Assembly: GCA_946493085.1 (NCBI GenBank)
Contig: CAMMAC010000013.1
Coordinates: 1 to 41,117, forward strand
DNA: 41,117 nucleotides
DNA from: an uncultured Clostridiaceae bacterium
Lineage (GTDB): Bacteria; Bacillota; Clostridia; TANB77; CAG-508
Direction of reading: 5' to 3'
In this document: piece after piece, positions 32,951 to 41,041 of the stretch
Layout of the letters: each line of letters starts with the position of its first letter
How positions within the stretch are numbered: the stretch's first letter is position 1
The notes under the pieces: model-generated
Seen by the model: the letters and a program-made list of their open reading frames with translations, nothing else
What the model was told of the DNA's origin: nothing
The model's database searches: none
Position numbers and translations under genes: made by a program

Positions 32951-34679
32951 ATGACACTACCACGACCGCACGGAAGCCACTGCCGTAATGACTATCCCCA
33001 GTACCTCGATAGAAAAAGAACAGACCTGTATCAGAACCATTGAAGAAAGTGCCACCACGGTAGCTGAACGGAAATTGAAGTCCATGGAAGCCAGAGGTAT
33101 CTTCATACCACGAGGTTTTACCAGTTCCAGCTGTAGATGTCTCACGAATAGCATCTCCATAGATAAGTGTATTTGCTAGCCAGTTATTACTACTTGCTGT
33201 ATTTAAATTTTCTGTTGTATCTGTCACACTAGTACTATCTGTTGTACTATTATGTGGATATACAGTAGTATATTTAGTACTAATTGTTTTTAATGTGTCT
33301 CCTTCGTAAGCAATAGCTACTCCATAATCCTTTAACTGACTTTTTCCATTTGCTACATATCCTGTGGTTCTTTCCCATGCTCCTCCACTTAAGTCATAGA
33401 TTCCATAAATCGTTCCTGTGCAACTTGCTGTGGTTCCTGTTAATTGGTTCCATGTATAAACTCCTCCACTTGCTATGTTTCCTGTTGTTGCATTTATTGT
33501 TTCTATGCTTACTCCTCTTGTTGTTTCTGATGTACTATTACTAGTACATCCTGTTACTGCATATACACTTTTTGTAGAGTTTTCTAAACTGATATTATTT
33601 ACAGTTATATCGGTTGAGCCTAATCCATATTGGCTTTTTGATAGGTAGGCTACTGCTCCCCATTCACTATTTTTCATTAAATGACTATCTGCTGCTCCAT
33701 TAAATCCATATGGGTTACCATTAGCATTTAATGCTTTTGCAATATTGTAAGCATCATTATGGGTAATATAATTCATACTGTAAGTTACTGGTTGGAATAC
33801 TGGGTATTTAATAGCAGTTGTACTACTTCCATATTCCCCATCTAACCAGTTTCGTGCATTTCCACTACCTTCTCCTGTCATAGCATCTCCGTGCAATTCT
33901 ATACTTGCTACCCATGCTTTGTCTCTTGTATAATTTACATTACTTGTTACTACTTCTACATCATTGTTCCCACTCGCATAACCTGCCTCAAATTTAGCTA
34001 CCCATATTCCTCTTAGTTCCTTATCCCAACCGCCATTTCTAAAGTTAATACTTCTTTCATCAGTAAAAGCTGGATGTACGGTATATCCTGTTGTAGTATC
34101 TACTACTTCGTCTTCGCTTGTACATCTTTTGGCTGTTTGTGGTTCTCCATTTTCATCATAGTATTGGTCGCTTGTTCCTATTAAAAATACCACATCAAAA
34201 GTTTGGGTACTACTATTTACTCTATAGGCAAATCTTGGTATCCATACCCACATACTTCCATCGTCCGTTTGGGCATTTGCCCACTTCTTTTTGTCATAAT
34301 TATACCAATCTGCATCATTGCTTGTTGTTTCTATCACTGTTCCTTTTTCTGAATCAGTTGGGTCTATAAATTTAATAGCTGTCATTCCACTTGCTAACTC
34401 TGGTACATTAGGTTTATTTCCTTTTTTAGATTCCTGTTCTATTCCTTTATCTAATTGATTTGATAACTCTGCTATTTGTTCCTCTTCTTCTTTTTGTGCA
34501 ATTTTCATATTTTCTTTCGCCCTTTGCGCCATATTTATAATTCCATTTTCTCCTACTAGCATGTTAATAGAAACTCCTGCTAATATGATTAATACAATAA
34601 TAGTTACTACTAACGCAATTAACGTAATACCTCGTTGTTTTTTTCCCTTCTTCCTTTTCTTCCCTGTTAAATCACTCAT
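32949..34679 (-). CDS. Prepilin-leader protein with C-type-lectin/FGE-fold domain ending in a DGR-like variable region
   Basis: 576 residues. Prepilin-like N-terminus (basic head, then GITLIALVVTIIVLIILAGV, Ala at mature position 5), amphipathic helix, linker with Lys/Pro, then a large domain of the formylglycine-enzyme/C-type lectin fold: WVWIPRFAYRVN, GGWDKELRGIWVAKFEAGY, MKNSEWGAVAYLSKSQYG and GGVYTWNQLTGT. The last 60 residues (LQFPFSYRGGTFFNG, then G-x-F-x-F, ending GFRAVVVVS) match the variable-region pattern of DGR target proteins and the DNA there has higher G+C. GGAGG precedes the ATG. Some tools would call it a SUMF1/EgtB-like enzyme; catalytic cysteines of the sulfatase-activating enzymes are not seen. 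Likely a displayed binding protein. Confidence 0.8.
   Translation of the reverse strand: MSDLTGKKRKKGKKQRGITLIALVVTIIVLIILAGVSINMLVGENGIINMAQRAKENMKIAQKEEEEQIAELSNQLDKGIEQESKKGNKPNVPELASGMTAIKFIDPTDSEKGTVIETTSNDADWYNYDKKKWANAQTDDGSMWVWIPRFAYRVNSSTQTFDVVFLIGTSDQYYDENGEPQTAKRCTSEDEVVDTTTGYTVHPAFTDERSINFRNGGWDKELRGIWVAKFEAGYASGNNDVEVVTSNVNYTRDKAWVASIELHGDAMTGEGSGNARNWLDGEYGSSTTAIKYPVFQPVTYSMNYITHNDAYNIAKALNANGNPYGFNGAADSHLMKNSEWGAVAYLSKSQYGLGSTDITVNNISLENSTKSVYAVTGCTSNSTSETTRGVSIETINATTGNIASGGVYTWNQLTGTTASCTGTIYGIYDLSGGAWERTTGYVANGKSQLKDYGVAIAYEGDTLKTISTKYTTVYPHNSTTDSTSVTDTTENLNTASSNNWLANTLIYGDAIRETSTAGTGKTSWYEDTSGFHGLQFPFSYRGGTFFNGSDTGLFFFYRGTGDSHYGSGFRAVVVVS
32952..33120 (-). other. Candidate DGR variable region (VR)
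   Basis: The last 56 codons of the lectin-fold gene. I count 81 G/C among the 170 bases at 32951-33120 (48%) against 21 of 60 (35%) at 33301-33360. After RGG (residues 541-543) come codons ACT, TTC, TTC, AAT, later GAT, TTT, TAT, ACT, GAT, CAT and TAC: almost all end in C or T, as expected when AAC/AAT codons of a template are changed at adenines. The invariant frame GG-T--NGS-TG...GFR and the G/C-rich end GCGGTCGTGG resemble the IMH end of known systems. No reverse transcriptase or template repeat is in the window. Confidence 0.6.
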
Positions 34680-34904
34680 TTTTTAATTCCTCCCTTTCGT
34701 TTTTCTTTTGATTTTGTAAACTAATGATCACATACATACATTCGCTTTGCAAGAATTTTAAATTGCAATTTGCAATTTATTTTTACGACCGGTCTTTTCT
34801 TTAGTTTGCATCACTTTTATAGATTCTATTCGTAAACACTCAATAAAAAGATGGACTGAAAACCTTAAACTAAACCTGCCATTTAAAAACATTCCAAGTT
34901 ATCT
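34680..34904. other. Intergenic stretch upstream of the lectin-fold gene
   Basis: No gene. It holds a GGAGG site for the lectin-fold gene close to 34690, an AT-rich palindrome AAATTGCAATTTGCAATTT near 34759-34777, and no clear -10/-35 pair. It lacks the 108-nt leader and hairpin found before the other prepilin-leader genes. The end at 34905 is a GAACTTTA repeat. Confidence 0.5.
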
Positions 34905-34942
34905 GAACTTTAAGGAACGTCCCTAAAGTTCACCTAAAGTTC
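34905..34942. repeat. GAACTTTA palindromic repeat, copy 4, with an extra arm
   Basis: A 27-bp palindrome with arms GAACTTTA and TAAAGTTC around AGGAACGTCCC, the exact reverse complement of copy 1 at 16087, followed by a second ACCTAAAGTTC arm. It lies seven bases after the pgsA stop codon on the minus strand. Copies 2 and 3 also sit at the ends of genes, so the repeat seems to favour 3' ends. Confidence 0.8.
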
Positions 34943-34949
34943 AATTGCA

Positions 34950-35546
34950 TTATTTATCTTTTAATAAATCTTTTCCATTTTTGATGTAATCCCAACCTGA
35001 AAAGATAGTTGCAATTACAGAAATTAGCATTAGCCCTGTTGTTAATAAATTGAGTACAAATGCCATTCCTGTTAAGTTTTCTGTAAAGATTGCACCAAAA
35101 CTATGTATATCTACAAATGCTACTATAATAGCAAGCATTTGTGTTACTGTTTTTAGTTTTCCCCATATACTTGCTGCAATTACTTTTCCACCACTTTCTA
35201 CTGCAATTAGGCGATAACCTGAAACTACAAATTCTCTAAATACTACGATACATGGTATCCAAGCTGGTAGTTTTCCCATTTCTACTAGCATTATCATCGC
35301 TGCAATTACTAAAACTTTATCTGCAATAGGATCTAAGAATTTACCAAAGTTTGTTACCTGATTTCTAGAACGTGCTAAATATCCATCTAATTTATCTGTA
35401 ATAGAGGCAAGAACAAAAATAGCATCTATAATCCATAATGTAATAGGTACTCCTCCCCATTCTCCTGTTATTGGAAAAAATGGAATGATAATCATAATAG
35501 GCACTAATAATATTCTAAAAATAGTTAGTTTATTTGGTAAATTCAT
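34950..35546 (-). CDS. pgsA: CDP-diacylglycerol-glycerol-3-phosphate 3-phosphatidyltransferase
   Basis: 198 residues. It makes phosphatidylglycerophosphate, the first step to phosphatidylglycerol, in the membrane. The CDP-alcohol phosphatidyltransferase motif is complete: DKLDGYLARSRNQVTNFGKF followed by LDPIADKVLV, with D-G-x2-A-R-x8-G-x3-D-x3-D. Hydrophobic helices at TIFRILLVPIMIIIPF, TLWIIDAIFVLASI, VIAAMIMLVEM, TVTQMLAIIVAFVDI and LLTTGLMLISVIATIFSG. Length is normal for the family. AGGAGG lies 11 bases before the ATG. The promoter at 35576 suggests its own transcript; the GAACTTTA repeat follows at the 3' end. Confidence 0.95.
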   Translation of the reverse strand: MNLPNKLTIFRILLVPIMIIIPFFPITGEWGGVPITLWIIDAIFVLASITDKLDGYLARSRNQVTNFGKFLDPIADKVLVIAAMIMLVEMGKLPAWIPCIVVFREFVVSGYRLIAVESGGKVIAASIWGKLKTVTQMLAIIVAFVDIHSFGAIFTENLTGMAFVLNLLTTGLMLISVIATIFSGWDYIKNGKDLLKDK

Positions 35547-35575
35547 GAATTATTCTACCTCCTAGTTTTTTTGTT

Positions 35576-35604
35576 ATTATATACTGAGTCTTATAAAAAA
35601 GCAA
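35576..35604 (-). promoter_or_regulatory. Promoter of pgsA
   Basis: On the minus strand TTGCTT (35599-35604), 17-bp spacer and a perfect TATAAT (35576-35581), about 30 nt upstream of the pgsA ATG. Confidence 0.7.
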
Positions 35605-35613
35605 GATAATTAC

Positions 35614-36018
35614 CTACTTTTTTGCACAATCTCCACAATATCTGCTATATATTCTCCGGATAACAGGAATATTGAGTGTTACAATTTTTTGTAATAAAAC
35701 AATGAGAATAGCTGTAATAACAGTTACTCCTATACCAATTCCAATTCCTCTGGAAATGCCTGCTATTAAATTTTTCCACAATAGCTTTTTAGAATTTCCT
35801 AACAATTCTGCAAATTCTCTTATATTACTCTCTGCTAATGTTTTATTTAAATTTTTTATTTGCTTTTGTAATAGATTTCTATTTATCTCTTTTTGTTCTT
35901 CTGGCTCTTTAGAAGAATATTTTCCCCCTGTTTTACTTTTTTTCAAAGTTTTTTTCATTTTGCTTTTCTCTTTTTGTATATTTATTCTTTGTTTTTCTTG
36001 TTTATTCTTCCCTTTCAT
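35614..36018 (-). CDS. DUF5665-family membrane protein
   Basis: About 134 residues: a basic, Lys-rich N-terminal 45, an amphipathic helix (LLQKQIKNLNKTLAESNIRE), then FAELLGNSKKLLWKNLIAGI and the membrane helix GIGIGIGVTVITAILIVLLQ, and a Cys-containing tail. This is the DUF5665 layout. I chose the ATG at 36018 because the frame's earlier GTG at 36030 lies in a hairpin. Weak site GGGTGG lies seven or eight bases upstream. Function unknown. It is separated from the UPF0182 gene by a 140-nt gap. Confidence 0.7.
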   Translation of the reverse strand: MKGKNKQEKQRINIQKEKSKMKKTLKKSKTGGKYSSKEPEEQKEINRNLLQKQIKNLNKTLAESNIREFAELLGNSKKLLWKNLIAGISRGIGIGIGVTVITAILIVLLQKIVTLNIPVIRRIYSRYCGDCAKK

Positions 36019-36024
36019 AACACA

Positions 36025-36047
36025 AACCACCCATTCTTAGGGTGGTT
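36025..36047. other. Hairpin at the start of the DUF5665 gene
   Basis: AACCACCC and GGGTGGTT form a perfect 8-bp stem with a 7-nt loop, seven bases before the ATG at 36018. On the minus strand it would bury the weak Shine-Dalgarno sequence. On the plus strand a T-rich run follows, so a plus-strand terminator reading is possible although no plus-strand gene lies before it. Confidence 0.5.
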
Positions 36048-36158
36048 CATTTTGTTTTTTTTATTCCTTTTTATGGATACAATTTATTCTTCTTATTTTA
36101 TGGTATAATGCTTTGATTGCATTAATGCACGAAAATTTCCATTATCCACAAATTCTTT

Positions 36159-39125
36159 CTAATAAATTGCATTTTGCACAGTATTGACTGTAATATTATC
36201 TATGGTTTCATTTACTTGACTAGCAATTTCATTTCTGTTTTGTTTTTCTTCTTCCACTAATGTTTCTAATTTATCAATTAAATCTTGTAATTTTTGGATA
36301 TCTTTTCCTATCATTTCCCAGTCATTACTATTTAAAGAAGTATTTAAATTTTCATTTGCTTTTATTAAAGTATCAATTAAATCTTCTATGCTGTCTGTAT
36401 TTTCTACTTCTATATCTACTGCATATTGAGAAACTAATCTAGCTAGTGCTTGCGTTAGGTTATCTCCTATTGCTACTTTATTACCAGATGCTACTACTAC
36501 TTTTTTTAGCACTGGCAGAGCGTCTGCCTCATTAATATATTGTTGATAAATTGGCTCTACATACAAAAGTGTATTATTAATTGGAACAATAATCATATTT
36601 TTTGTAATTTTTGTACCACTTACATTAAGGCTTTCTATTTCTTTCGCAATGGTTTCATCCTGTTCTATTTGCGTATCTAATTGCATTGGTCCTAAAATAT
36701 TAGTATCTGCCTGATATTTATAAATAGTCAATTTTCCATTACCACTATTATCATAAGTTCCTACTAAATAGGAAATTAAGTTTTGCCTATTATATGGGGT
36801 ATATGGAAGTACTAATCCTAGTTGAGCATCTTCCTCATCTACTGTTTTTACCATAGTATAGTAAGGTTCCATATCCGTTCCTGTTTTTGTTAAAACTCTT
36901 CCTGTATTATGTGTTGCTATTTCCCATATGTCATCTCCACGGTATAGAACATCTGGCTGAATATTATGATATCTTGCTATAATATCTGCTTGAATATTAT
37001 ATAAATATTCTGGATAAACAAAATGCTGTGCCATATCAGATGGAATACTTTCTTCTAAATCTGCAAATAAGTCTGGATAAGCATTTCTATAGGCCATTGC
37101 AATTGGGTCAGAACGGTCTGTAATATAAAAGGTTGTTGTTCCATCATAAGCATCTATTAGCACTTTTACAGAATTTCTAATGTAATTTAACTCTATCTTA
37201 TTAGTTGCCGTCTCTTGTAAGGTTGTTTTTTGAGAATAAGGATAACTATTCGATGTTGTATAAGCATCTAATACCCATACTAACTTTCCTTCCTCTGTTA
37301 CTACTAGATAAGGGTCTTCATCATATTTTAAATAAGGCATTACTACTTTTGCTCTTTCTATAATATTACGATTTGTCAAGATTTTACTCTCATCGGTAAC
37401 ATCTCCTGAAAAAGCAAGTTTTAAATCTCCTTCTTTAATAGCAAGTATCATTCTATCTATAAAGTTTAAAGTTAGTCCCGCTTCTCCGTCATAATTATTT
37501 TCAGCGTTTTCAGCCCCTTGTGAATCTAAAACAGGATAATCAAATTCATTTTTGTCCTTGCAATTGGTTACTACTGTGTCATTTGTCTCTAATCCAAAAT
37601 AAATTCGTGGCTGTGTAATGGTAATCGCCTCATTTTGCTCATTAAATCCTCTTTGTATATGATTTAAATTACCTGTATCTTTTGTATCTGTAGCAGATGT
37701 AATAATAGCTCCATATCCATGTGTGTATTCATAGGTTTTATTATTATAAGTACCACTACTACTTACTATTTCTCGTGGAGAAACATATACTAAAGTATCT
37801 TCTCCGTTTATTTTGTATTTGGCTATACTGGTGCTTCGATAAGTATAATAACCTTTTGCTGTTTGTCCATTATTTAATTCCTTTAAAACAATGTCTTCAC
37901 TCACGATGGCAATATTTCCTACTACTTCCTCCGTATCATTAATTACTTCCGAAGTAATTGTCTCTGCCTCACTTAAAGAAACTTCCTCTATATCTACGCC
38001 ATAGGCCTCTTTGGTAGACCTTATATTCTGTGCAATATAGTCTTTTTCTTTGTCTAATTCATTTGGACTAATCCATATTGCCTTAAATACTACTAGTACT
38101 AAAAATAGTCCTACTAAATAGCAAGGAATTGCTGCAATGGAAATAACTAGTTTTCTTGTTTTTCCTTCTTTAAATGCTTTAATTCCTTTATACACGCAGA
38201 AGATTAATACCAAACATAATAGTCGGTATCCCCACAATTTAATGGTAACATCTGCTAGCCCCGCTCCATATAGAGAATAACTAGTTTCTCCGTCATTCAA
38301 TGTTAAAAACTTTTCTGTTCCAATATCTTGTGATTGAAAAAAAATATAACCTGCTAGTAACACAGCTAAAACCATAACACTATTCGTAAGCTGTGTAATT
38401 AATTTGCTATTTTTTAATGTTTTTCTATCTACACCATCAAAAAACATATTAAAGGTAATAATATAATAAATAACGGTATAAATTGCCAAAGCTACCACTG
38501 CTACCATGGCATACATTAAAACTAATTGAATAAACGGTTTTTGAAATACAAAATAACCAATGTCTATTCCAAAAATAGGATCATTTACACCAAATTGTGC
38601 TGCATTAATGCATAATACAGCTTTTTCCTTTATCATTCCAGAAGTAAGAGCACTAATTAATACTGCTGCAATAAAAGCAATGGATTTATTTAGTAGTTTT
38701 GGCATTTCTTTATGCTCTTGATCAAAAAAGACTTTTAGCCCTTTTTTGATTTTTAAGTTGGTCGTGTAAACTAATAGATAAATCATTCCAAAATTAACAA
38801 TAAGAGTAACTACCATGTATCTCACATTTTGCCAAAAAGAGTTGATATATACTTCTCCAATTTCTAATGTCTCTAAATAAGTTCCTCTAAGCAATACATA
38901 AGCTACTATAGCTGTTAGCAAAGCAAAAAATGCTACAATCCACATTCTTTTCTTTTTTTGACTTTTTTCTTTATTTGTTTTTTGAGTTTGCTGTTTTATC
39001 TCTTTTTTTATTTCATTTTGTTTTTGTTCTATCTTTTGTTTTACTTCTTCTTTGTTTTCTGTTTCCTTTGGTCCTTCTACTGTTGGGTTAGTTTCTTTTG
39101 TATTTTTCTCTTCTTTTTTGTTCAT
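36159..39125 (-). CDS. UPF0182 (COG1615) family large membrane protein
   Basis: About 988 residues. A Lys/Glu-rich cytosolic N-terminal 60 residues is followed by seven hydrophobic helices to about residue 370 (for example MWIVAFFALLTAIVAYVLLR, YMVVTLIVNFGMIYLLVYT, LVISIAAIPCYLVGLFLVLV), then a long extracytoplasmic part. Landmarks of the family: NELDKEKDYIAQNIRSTKEA, ITQPRIYFGLETNDTVVTN, VMPYLKYDEDPYLVV, YAYRN-like AYRNAYPDLF and LTIYKYQADTNILGPMQLD. C-terminal coiled coil. Role unknown in the family. It is 9-21 nt downstream of ftsY; the ATG at 39125 was chosen as 11 bases after AAGGAG, but GTG at 39137 is possible. Confidence 0.9.
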   Translation of the reverse strand: MNKKEEKNTKETNPTVEGPKETENKEEVKQKIEQKQNEIKKEIKQQTQKTNKEKSQKKKRMWIVAFFALLTAIVAYVLLRGTYLETLEIGEVYINSFWQNVRYMVVTLIVNFGMIYLLVYTTNLKIKKGLKVFFDQEHKEMPKLLNKSIAFIAAVLISALTSGMIKEKAVLCINAAQFGVNDPIFGIDIGYFVFQKPFIQLVLMYAMVAVVALAIYTVIYYIITFNMFFDGVDRKTLKNSKLITQLTNSVMVLAVLLAGYIFFQSQDIGTEKFLTLNDGETSYSLYGAGLADVTIKLWGYRLLCLVLIFCVYKGIKAFKEGKTRKLVISIAAIPCYLVGLFLVLVVFKAIWISPNELDKEKDYIAQNIRSTKEAYGVDIEEVSLSEAETITSEVINDTEEVVGNIAIVSEDIVLKELNNGQTAKGYYTYRSTSIAKYKINGEDTLVYVSPREIVSSSGTYNNKTYEYTHGYGAIITSATDTKDTGNLNHIQRGFNEQNEAITITQPRIYFGLETNDTVVTNCKDKNEFDYPVLDSQGAENAENNYDGEAGLTLNFIDRMILAIKEGDLKLAFSGDVTDESKILTNRNIIERAKVVMPYLKYDEDPYLVVTEEGKLVWVLDAYTTSNSYPYSQKTTLQETATNKIELNYIRNSVKVLIDAYDGTTTFYITDRSDPIAMAYRNAYPDLFADLEESIPSDMAQHFVYPEYLYNIQADIIARYHNIQPDVLYRGDDIWEIATHNTGRVLTKTGTDMEPYYTMVKTVDEEDAQLGLVLPYTPYNRQNLISYLVGTYDNSGNGKLTIYKYQADTNILGPMQLDTQIEQDETIAKEIESLNVSGTKITKNMIIVPINNTLLYVEPIYQQYINEADALPVLKKVVVASGNKVAIGDNLTQALARLVSQYAVDIEVENTDSIEDLIDTLIKANENLNTSLNSNDWEMIGKDIQKLQDLIDKLETLVEEEKQNRNEIASQVNETIDNITVNTVQNAIY

Positions 39126-39146
39126 GGGAAAATACACTCCTTCCTT

Positions 39147-40043
39147 CTAATCCATTAATGCTTCTACAAACTCTTTACTAGAAAATACCTCCATATCGTC
39201 TATTTGCTCTCCTACGCCAATAAATTTAATTGGCATATGATTCTCTTCTACAATTCCGATGACTACGCCACCTTTTGCAGTTCCATCTAATTTTGTTAAG
39301 ATAAGACCTGTAATATCTACGGTTTCCTTAAATGCTTTTACTTGTGCAATTGCATTTTGTCCAGTAGTTGCATCTAATACCATTAAAATTTCTTTACTTG
39401 CTTCTGGCATTTCTTTATCAATTACTTTCTTTATTTTTGCAAGCTCATCCATTAGATATTTTTTATTGTGCAATCTTCCTGCTGTATCACAAATTAACAC
39501 ATCTGCATTTTGTTTTTTTACTTCTTCAATTGCCTCATACACAACAGAAGCAGGGTCTGAGCCTTCTTCTCTTTTTACAATAGTGGCTCCTGCTCTATTA
39601 GCCCATACTTCTAACTGTTCTACCGCAGCTGCTCTAAAGGTATCTGCTGCTGCTACCACTACTTTCTTTCCATCTTTTCTTAATCGATTCGCAATTTTTC
39701 CAATGGATGTAGTTTTCCCTACTCCATTTACACCTACCACTAATATAACAGATGGCACAGTTTCTAATTTTAGACTGCTATCTTCTTTATCTAATATTGC
39801 TTGAATTTCTTCTTTTAGTAGCTGTTTTACTTCTTGCTCCTCTTGTATGTTTTCTTTCTTAATTCTTTGTCTTAAACTATCCATAATTTTGGTAGTTGTC
39901 TCTACTCCTACATCTGACATGATAAGAACTTCCTCTAATTCTTCTAGTAGGTCCTCATCTACCTTTCGGAAGCCACTAAAAATATTACTAAAGGATGTTT
40001 TCGTTTTACTTAATCCTGATTTTAATTTTTCAAAAAAACCCAT
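39147..40043 (-). CDS. ftsY: Signal recognition particle receptor FtsY
   Basis: 298 residues: short N-domain (DEDLLEELEEVLIMSDVGV) without the long acidic A-domain of Escherichia coli, as usual in Firmicutes, then the GTPase G domain. GVNGVGKT (104-111) is the P-loop; DTFRAAAVEQLEVWANRAGA, DTAGRLHNKKYLMDEL, TKLDGTAKGGV and the NG-domain end complete it. With Ffh it brings ribosomes making membrane proteins to the translocon. GGAGG lies before the ATG. Own promoter at 40075. It heads a likely transcript with the UPF0182 gene. Confidence 0.97.
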   Translation of the reverse strand: MGFFEKLKSGLSKTKTSFSNIFSGFRKVDEDLLEELEEVLIMSDVGVETTTKIMDSLRQRIKKENIQEEQEVKQLLKEEIQAILDKEDSSLKLETVPSVILVVGVNGVGKTTSIGKIANRLRKDGKKVVVAAADTFRAAAVEQLEVWANRAGATIVKREEGSDPASVVYEAIEEVKKQNADVLICDTAGRLHNKKYLMDELAKIKKVIDKEMPEASKEILMVLDATTGQNAIAQVKAFKETVDITGLILTKLDGTAKGGVVIGIVEENHMPIKFIGVGEQIDDMEVFSSKEFVEALMD

Positions 40044-40074
40044 TGGTTCCTCCTCGTTATTTTTTACTTCTTCT

Positions 40075-40102
40075 ATTATATACTATTTTTCAAATTTTTC
40101 AA
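40075..40102 (-). promoter_or_regulatory. Promoter of ftsY
   Basis: On the minus strand TTGAAA (40097-40102), 16-bp spacer, TATAAT (40075-40080), about 32 nt upstream of the ftsY ATG. Confidence 0.75.
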
Positions 40103-40111
40103 GTTTTTGGC

Positions 40112-40738
40112 TTATAAATACACTTCGCACTGTATGTTAGCCTTTAATTTTTGAGCAAATATTTGGGCATCTTCTTTTCTTCCTACAATACTTCCATAAT
40201 GGGTAGGAACTACTACTTTAGGTTGCATCACATTTACTAAGGTTGCTGCTTCTTTTGCATCCATTGTATAAGTGCCTCCTATTGGTATAAATGCTACATC
40301 ACATTTTATATTTCTGATTTCTTCTATATCGTCTGTGTCTCCTGCAATATAGTACTTTGCTCCTTGTAGATTTAAAATATATCCTACCCACTCATTCTCT
40401 TTTGGATGAAATTTTTTATCAAGATTATAAGCTGGAACAGTTTCTACCTTTATTCCTTCTATTTCATAACTCTGATTTGGCTTTACTATTTTTATATTTT
40501 CTTTTAAAAAACCAATTTTTTGCACTTCTTCTGTTCCCTTTGGTCCTACTATAACAGTATCTTTCTTTTTCACTTTTTCAATATCTTTTAATGAAAAATG
40601 GTCATAATGTGTATGTGTAATAAAGATGATATCTGCATCATGCTTTTCTTCTTGCATTTCATATGTATCCATATATATTATTTTTTCTTTCTCTATTTTT
40701 ATACTATTTTGTGTAAATACTTGTATTCCTTCTAACAT
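40112..40738 (-). CDS. MBL-fold hydrolase (UlaG/UPF0173-like)
   Basis: 208 residues, single metallo-beta-lactamase domain with no signal peptide. Metal motif THTHYDHF (H42, H44, D46, H47), then GPKGTEEV, YYIAGDTDDI (bridging Asp) and VPTHYGSIV (His). The layout matches the short UlaG-like/UPF0173 hydrolases of unknown substrate. AAGGAGG lies before the ATG, and a clear promoter at 40765. It lies between tRNA-Thr and ftsY. Confidence 0.85.
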   Translation of the reverse strand: MLEGIQVFTQNSIKIEKEKIIYMDTYEMQEEKHDADIIFITHTHYDHFSLKDIEKVKKKDTVIVGPKGTEEVQKIGFLKENIKIVKPNQSYEIEGIKVETVPAYNLDKKFHPKENEWVGYILNLQGAKYYIAGDTDDIEEIRNIKCDVAFIPIGGTYTMDAKEAATLVNVMQPKVVVPTHYGSIVGRKEDAQIFAQKLKANIQCEVYL

Positions 40739-40764
40739 ATAAATTCCTCCTTATATTGCTATAT

Positions 40765-40792
40765 AGTATAACATAAATTCCACTATTTTCAA
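40765..40792 (-). promoter_or_regulatory. Promoter of the UlaG-like gene
   Basis: On the minus strand TTGAAA (40787-40792), 16-bp spacer, TATACT (40765-40770), about 27 nt before the ATG at 40738. The -35 box lies inside the hairpin at 40775-40818. Confidence 0.7.
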
Positions 40793-40822
40793 AAAATTTT
40801 TAAAAAATAGTGGAATTTTTTT
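40775..40822 (+). terminator. Terminator-like hairpin between the UlaG-like gene and tRNA-Thr
   Basis: AAATTCCACTATTTT pairs with AAAATAGTGGAATTT (15 bp) around a 14-nt A/T loop, with seven T after the stem on the plus strand (40816-40822). No plus-strand gene precedes it in the window, so it may stop antisense transcription or simply be an inverted repeat that overlaps the promoter of the minus-strand gene. Confidence 0.45.
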
Positions 40823-40858
40823 ATTGCTTATGTTAGAATAATAATTGTTATGTTTTAT

Positions 40859-40934
40859 GCTATTGTAGCTCAGTTGGTAGAGCAACAGATTCGTAACCTG
40901 TAGGTCGGCAGTTCGATTCTGCCCAATAGCTCCA
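40859..40934 (+). tRNA. tRNA-Thr (anticodon CGU)
   Basis: A cloverleaf can be drawn: acceptor GCTATTG / CAATAGC, D-arm GCTC-AGTTGGTA-GAGC, anticodon arm ACAGA-TTCGTAA-CCTGT with anticodon CGT at positions 34-36, variable loop AGGTC, T-arm GGCAG-TTCGATT-CTGCC, discriminator T and encoded CCA (40932-40934). The anticodon stem ends in an A-C mismatch at its base near the loop. It reads the rare codon ACG. A terminator follows at 40972. Confidence 0.95.
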
Positions 40935-40971
40935 AAAGGTAAAATCGTCGCACCAAGTGACGTTAATGATT

Positions 40972-41001
40972 AAATCAATCTGAAATATGATTGATTTTTT
41001 T
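40972..41001 (+). terminator. Rho-independent terminator after tRNA-Thr
   Basis: AAATCAATC pairs with GATTGATTT (9 bp) around an 8-nt loop, with the run of T extending to 41001. It lies 38 nt after the CCA and before the next gene. Confidence 0.85.
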
Positions 41002-41041
41002 GTCGACCAAAAAGGTCTAGTCAAGAAAGGTGTGATGTGAT

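Noticed and set aside
32949..34679. Sulfatase-modifying enzyme or EgtB-like function for the lectin-fold protein
   Set aside because: The fold resembles this family, but I see no catalytic cysteines or iron ligands, and a prepilin-type leader and DGR-like end point to a surface binding protein.
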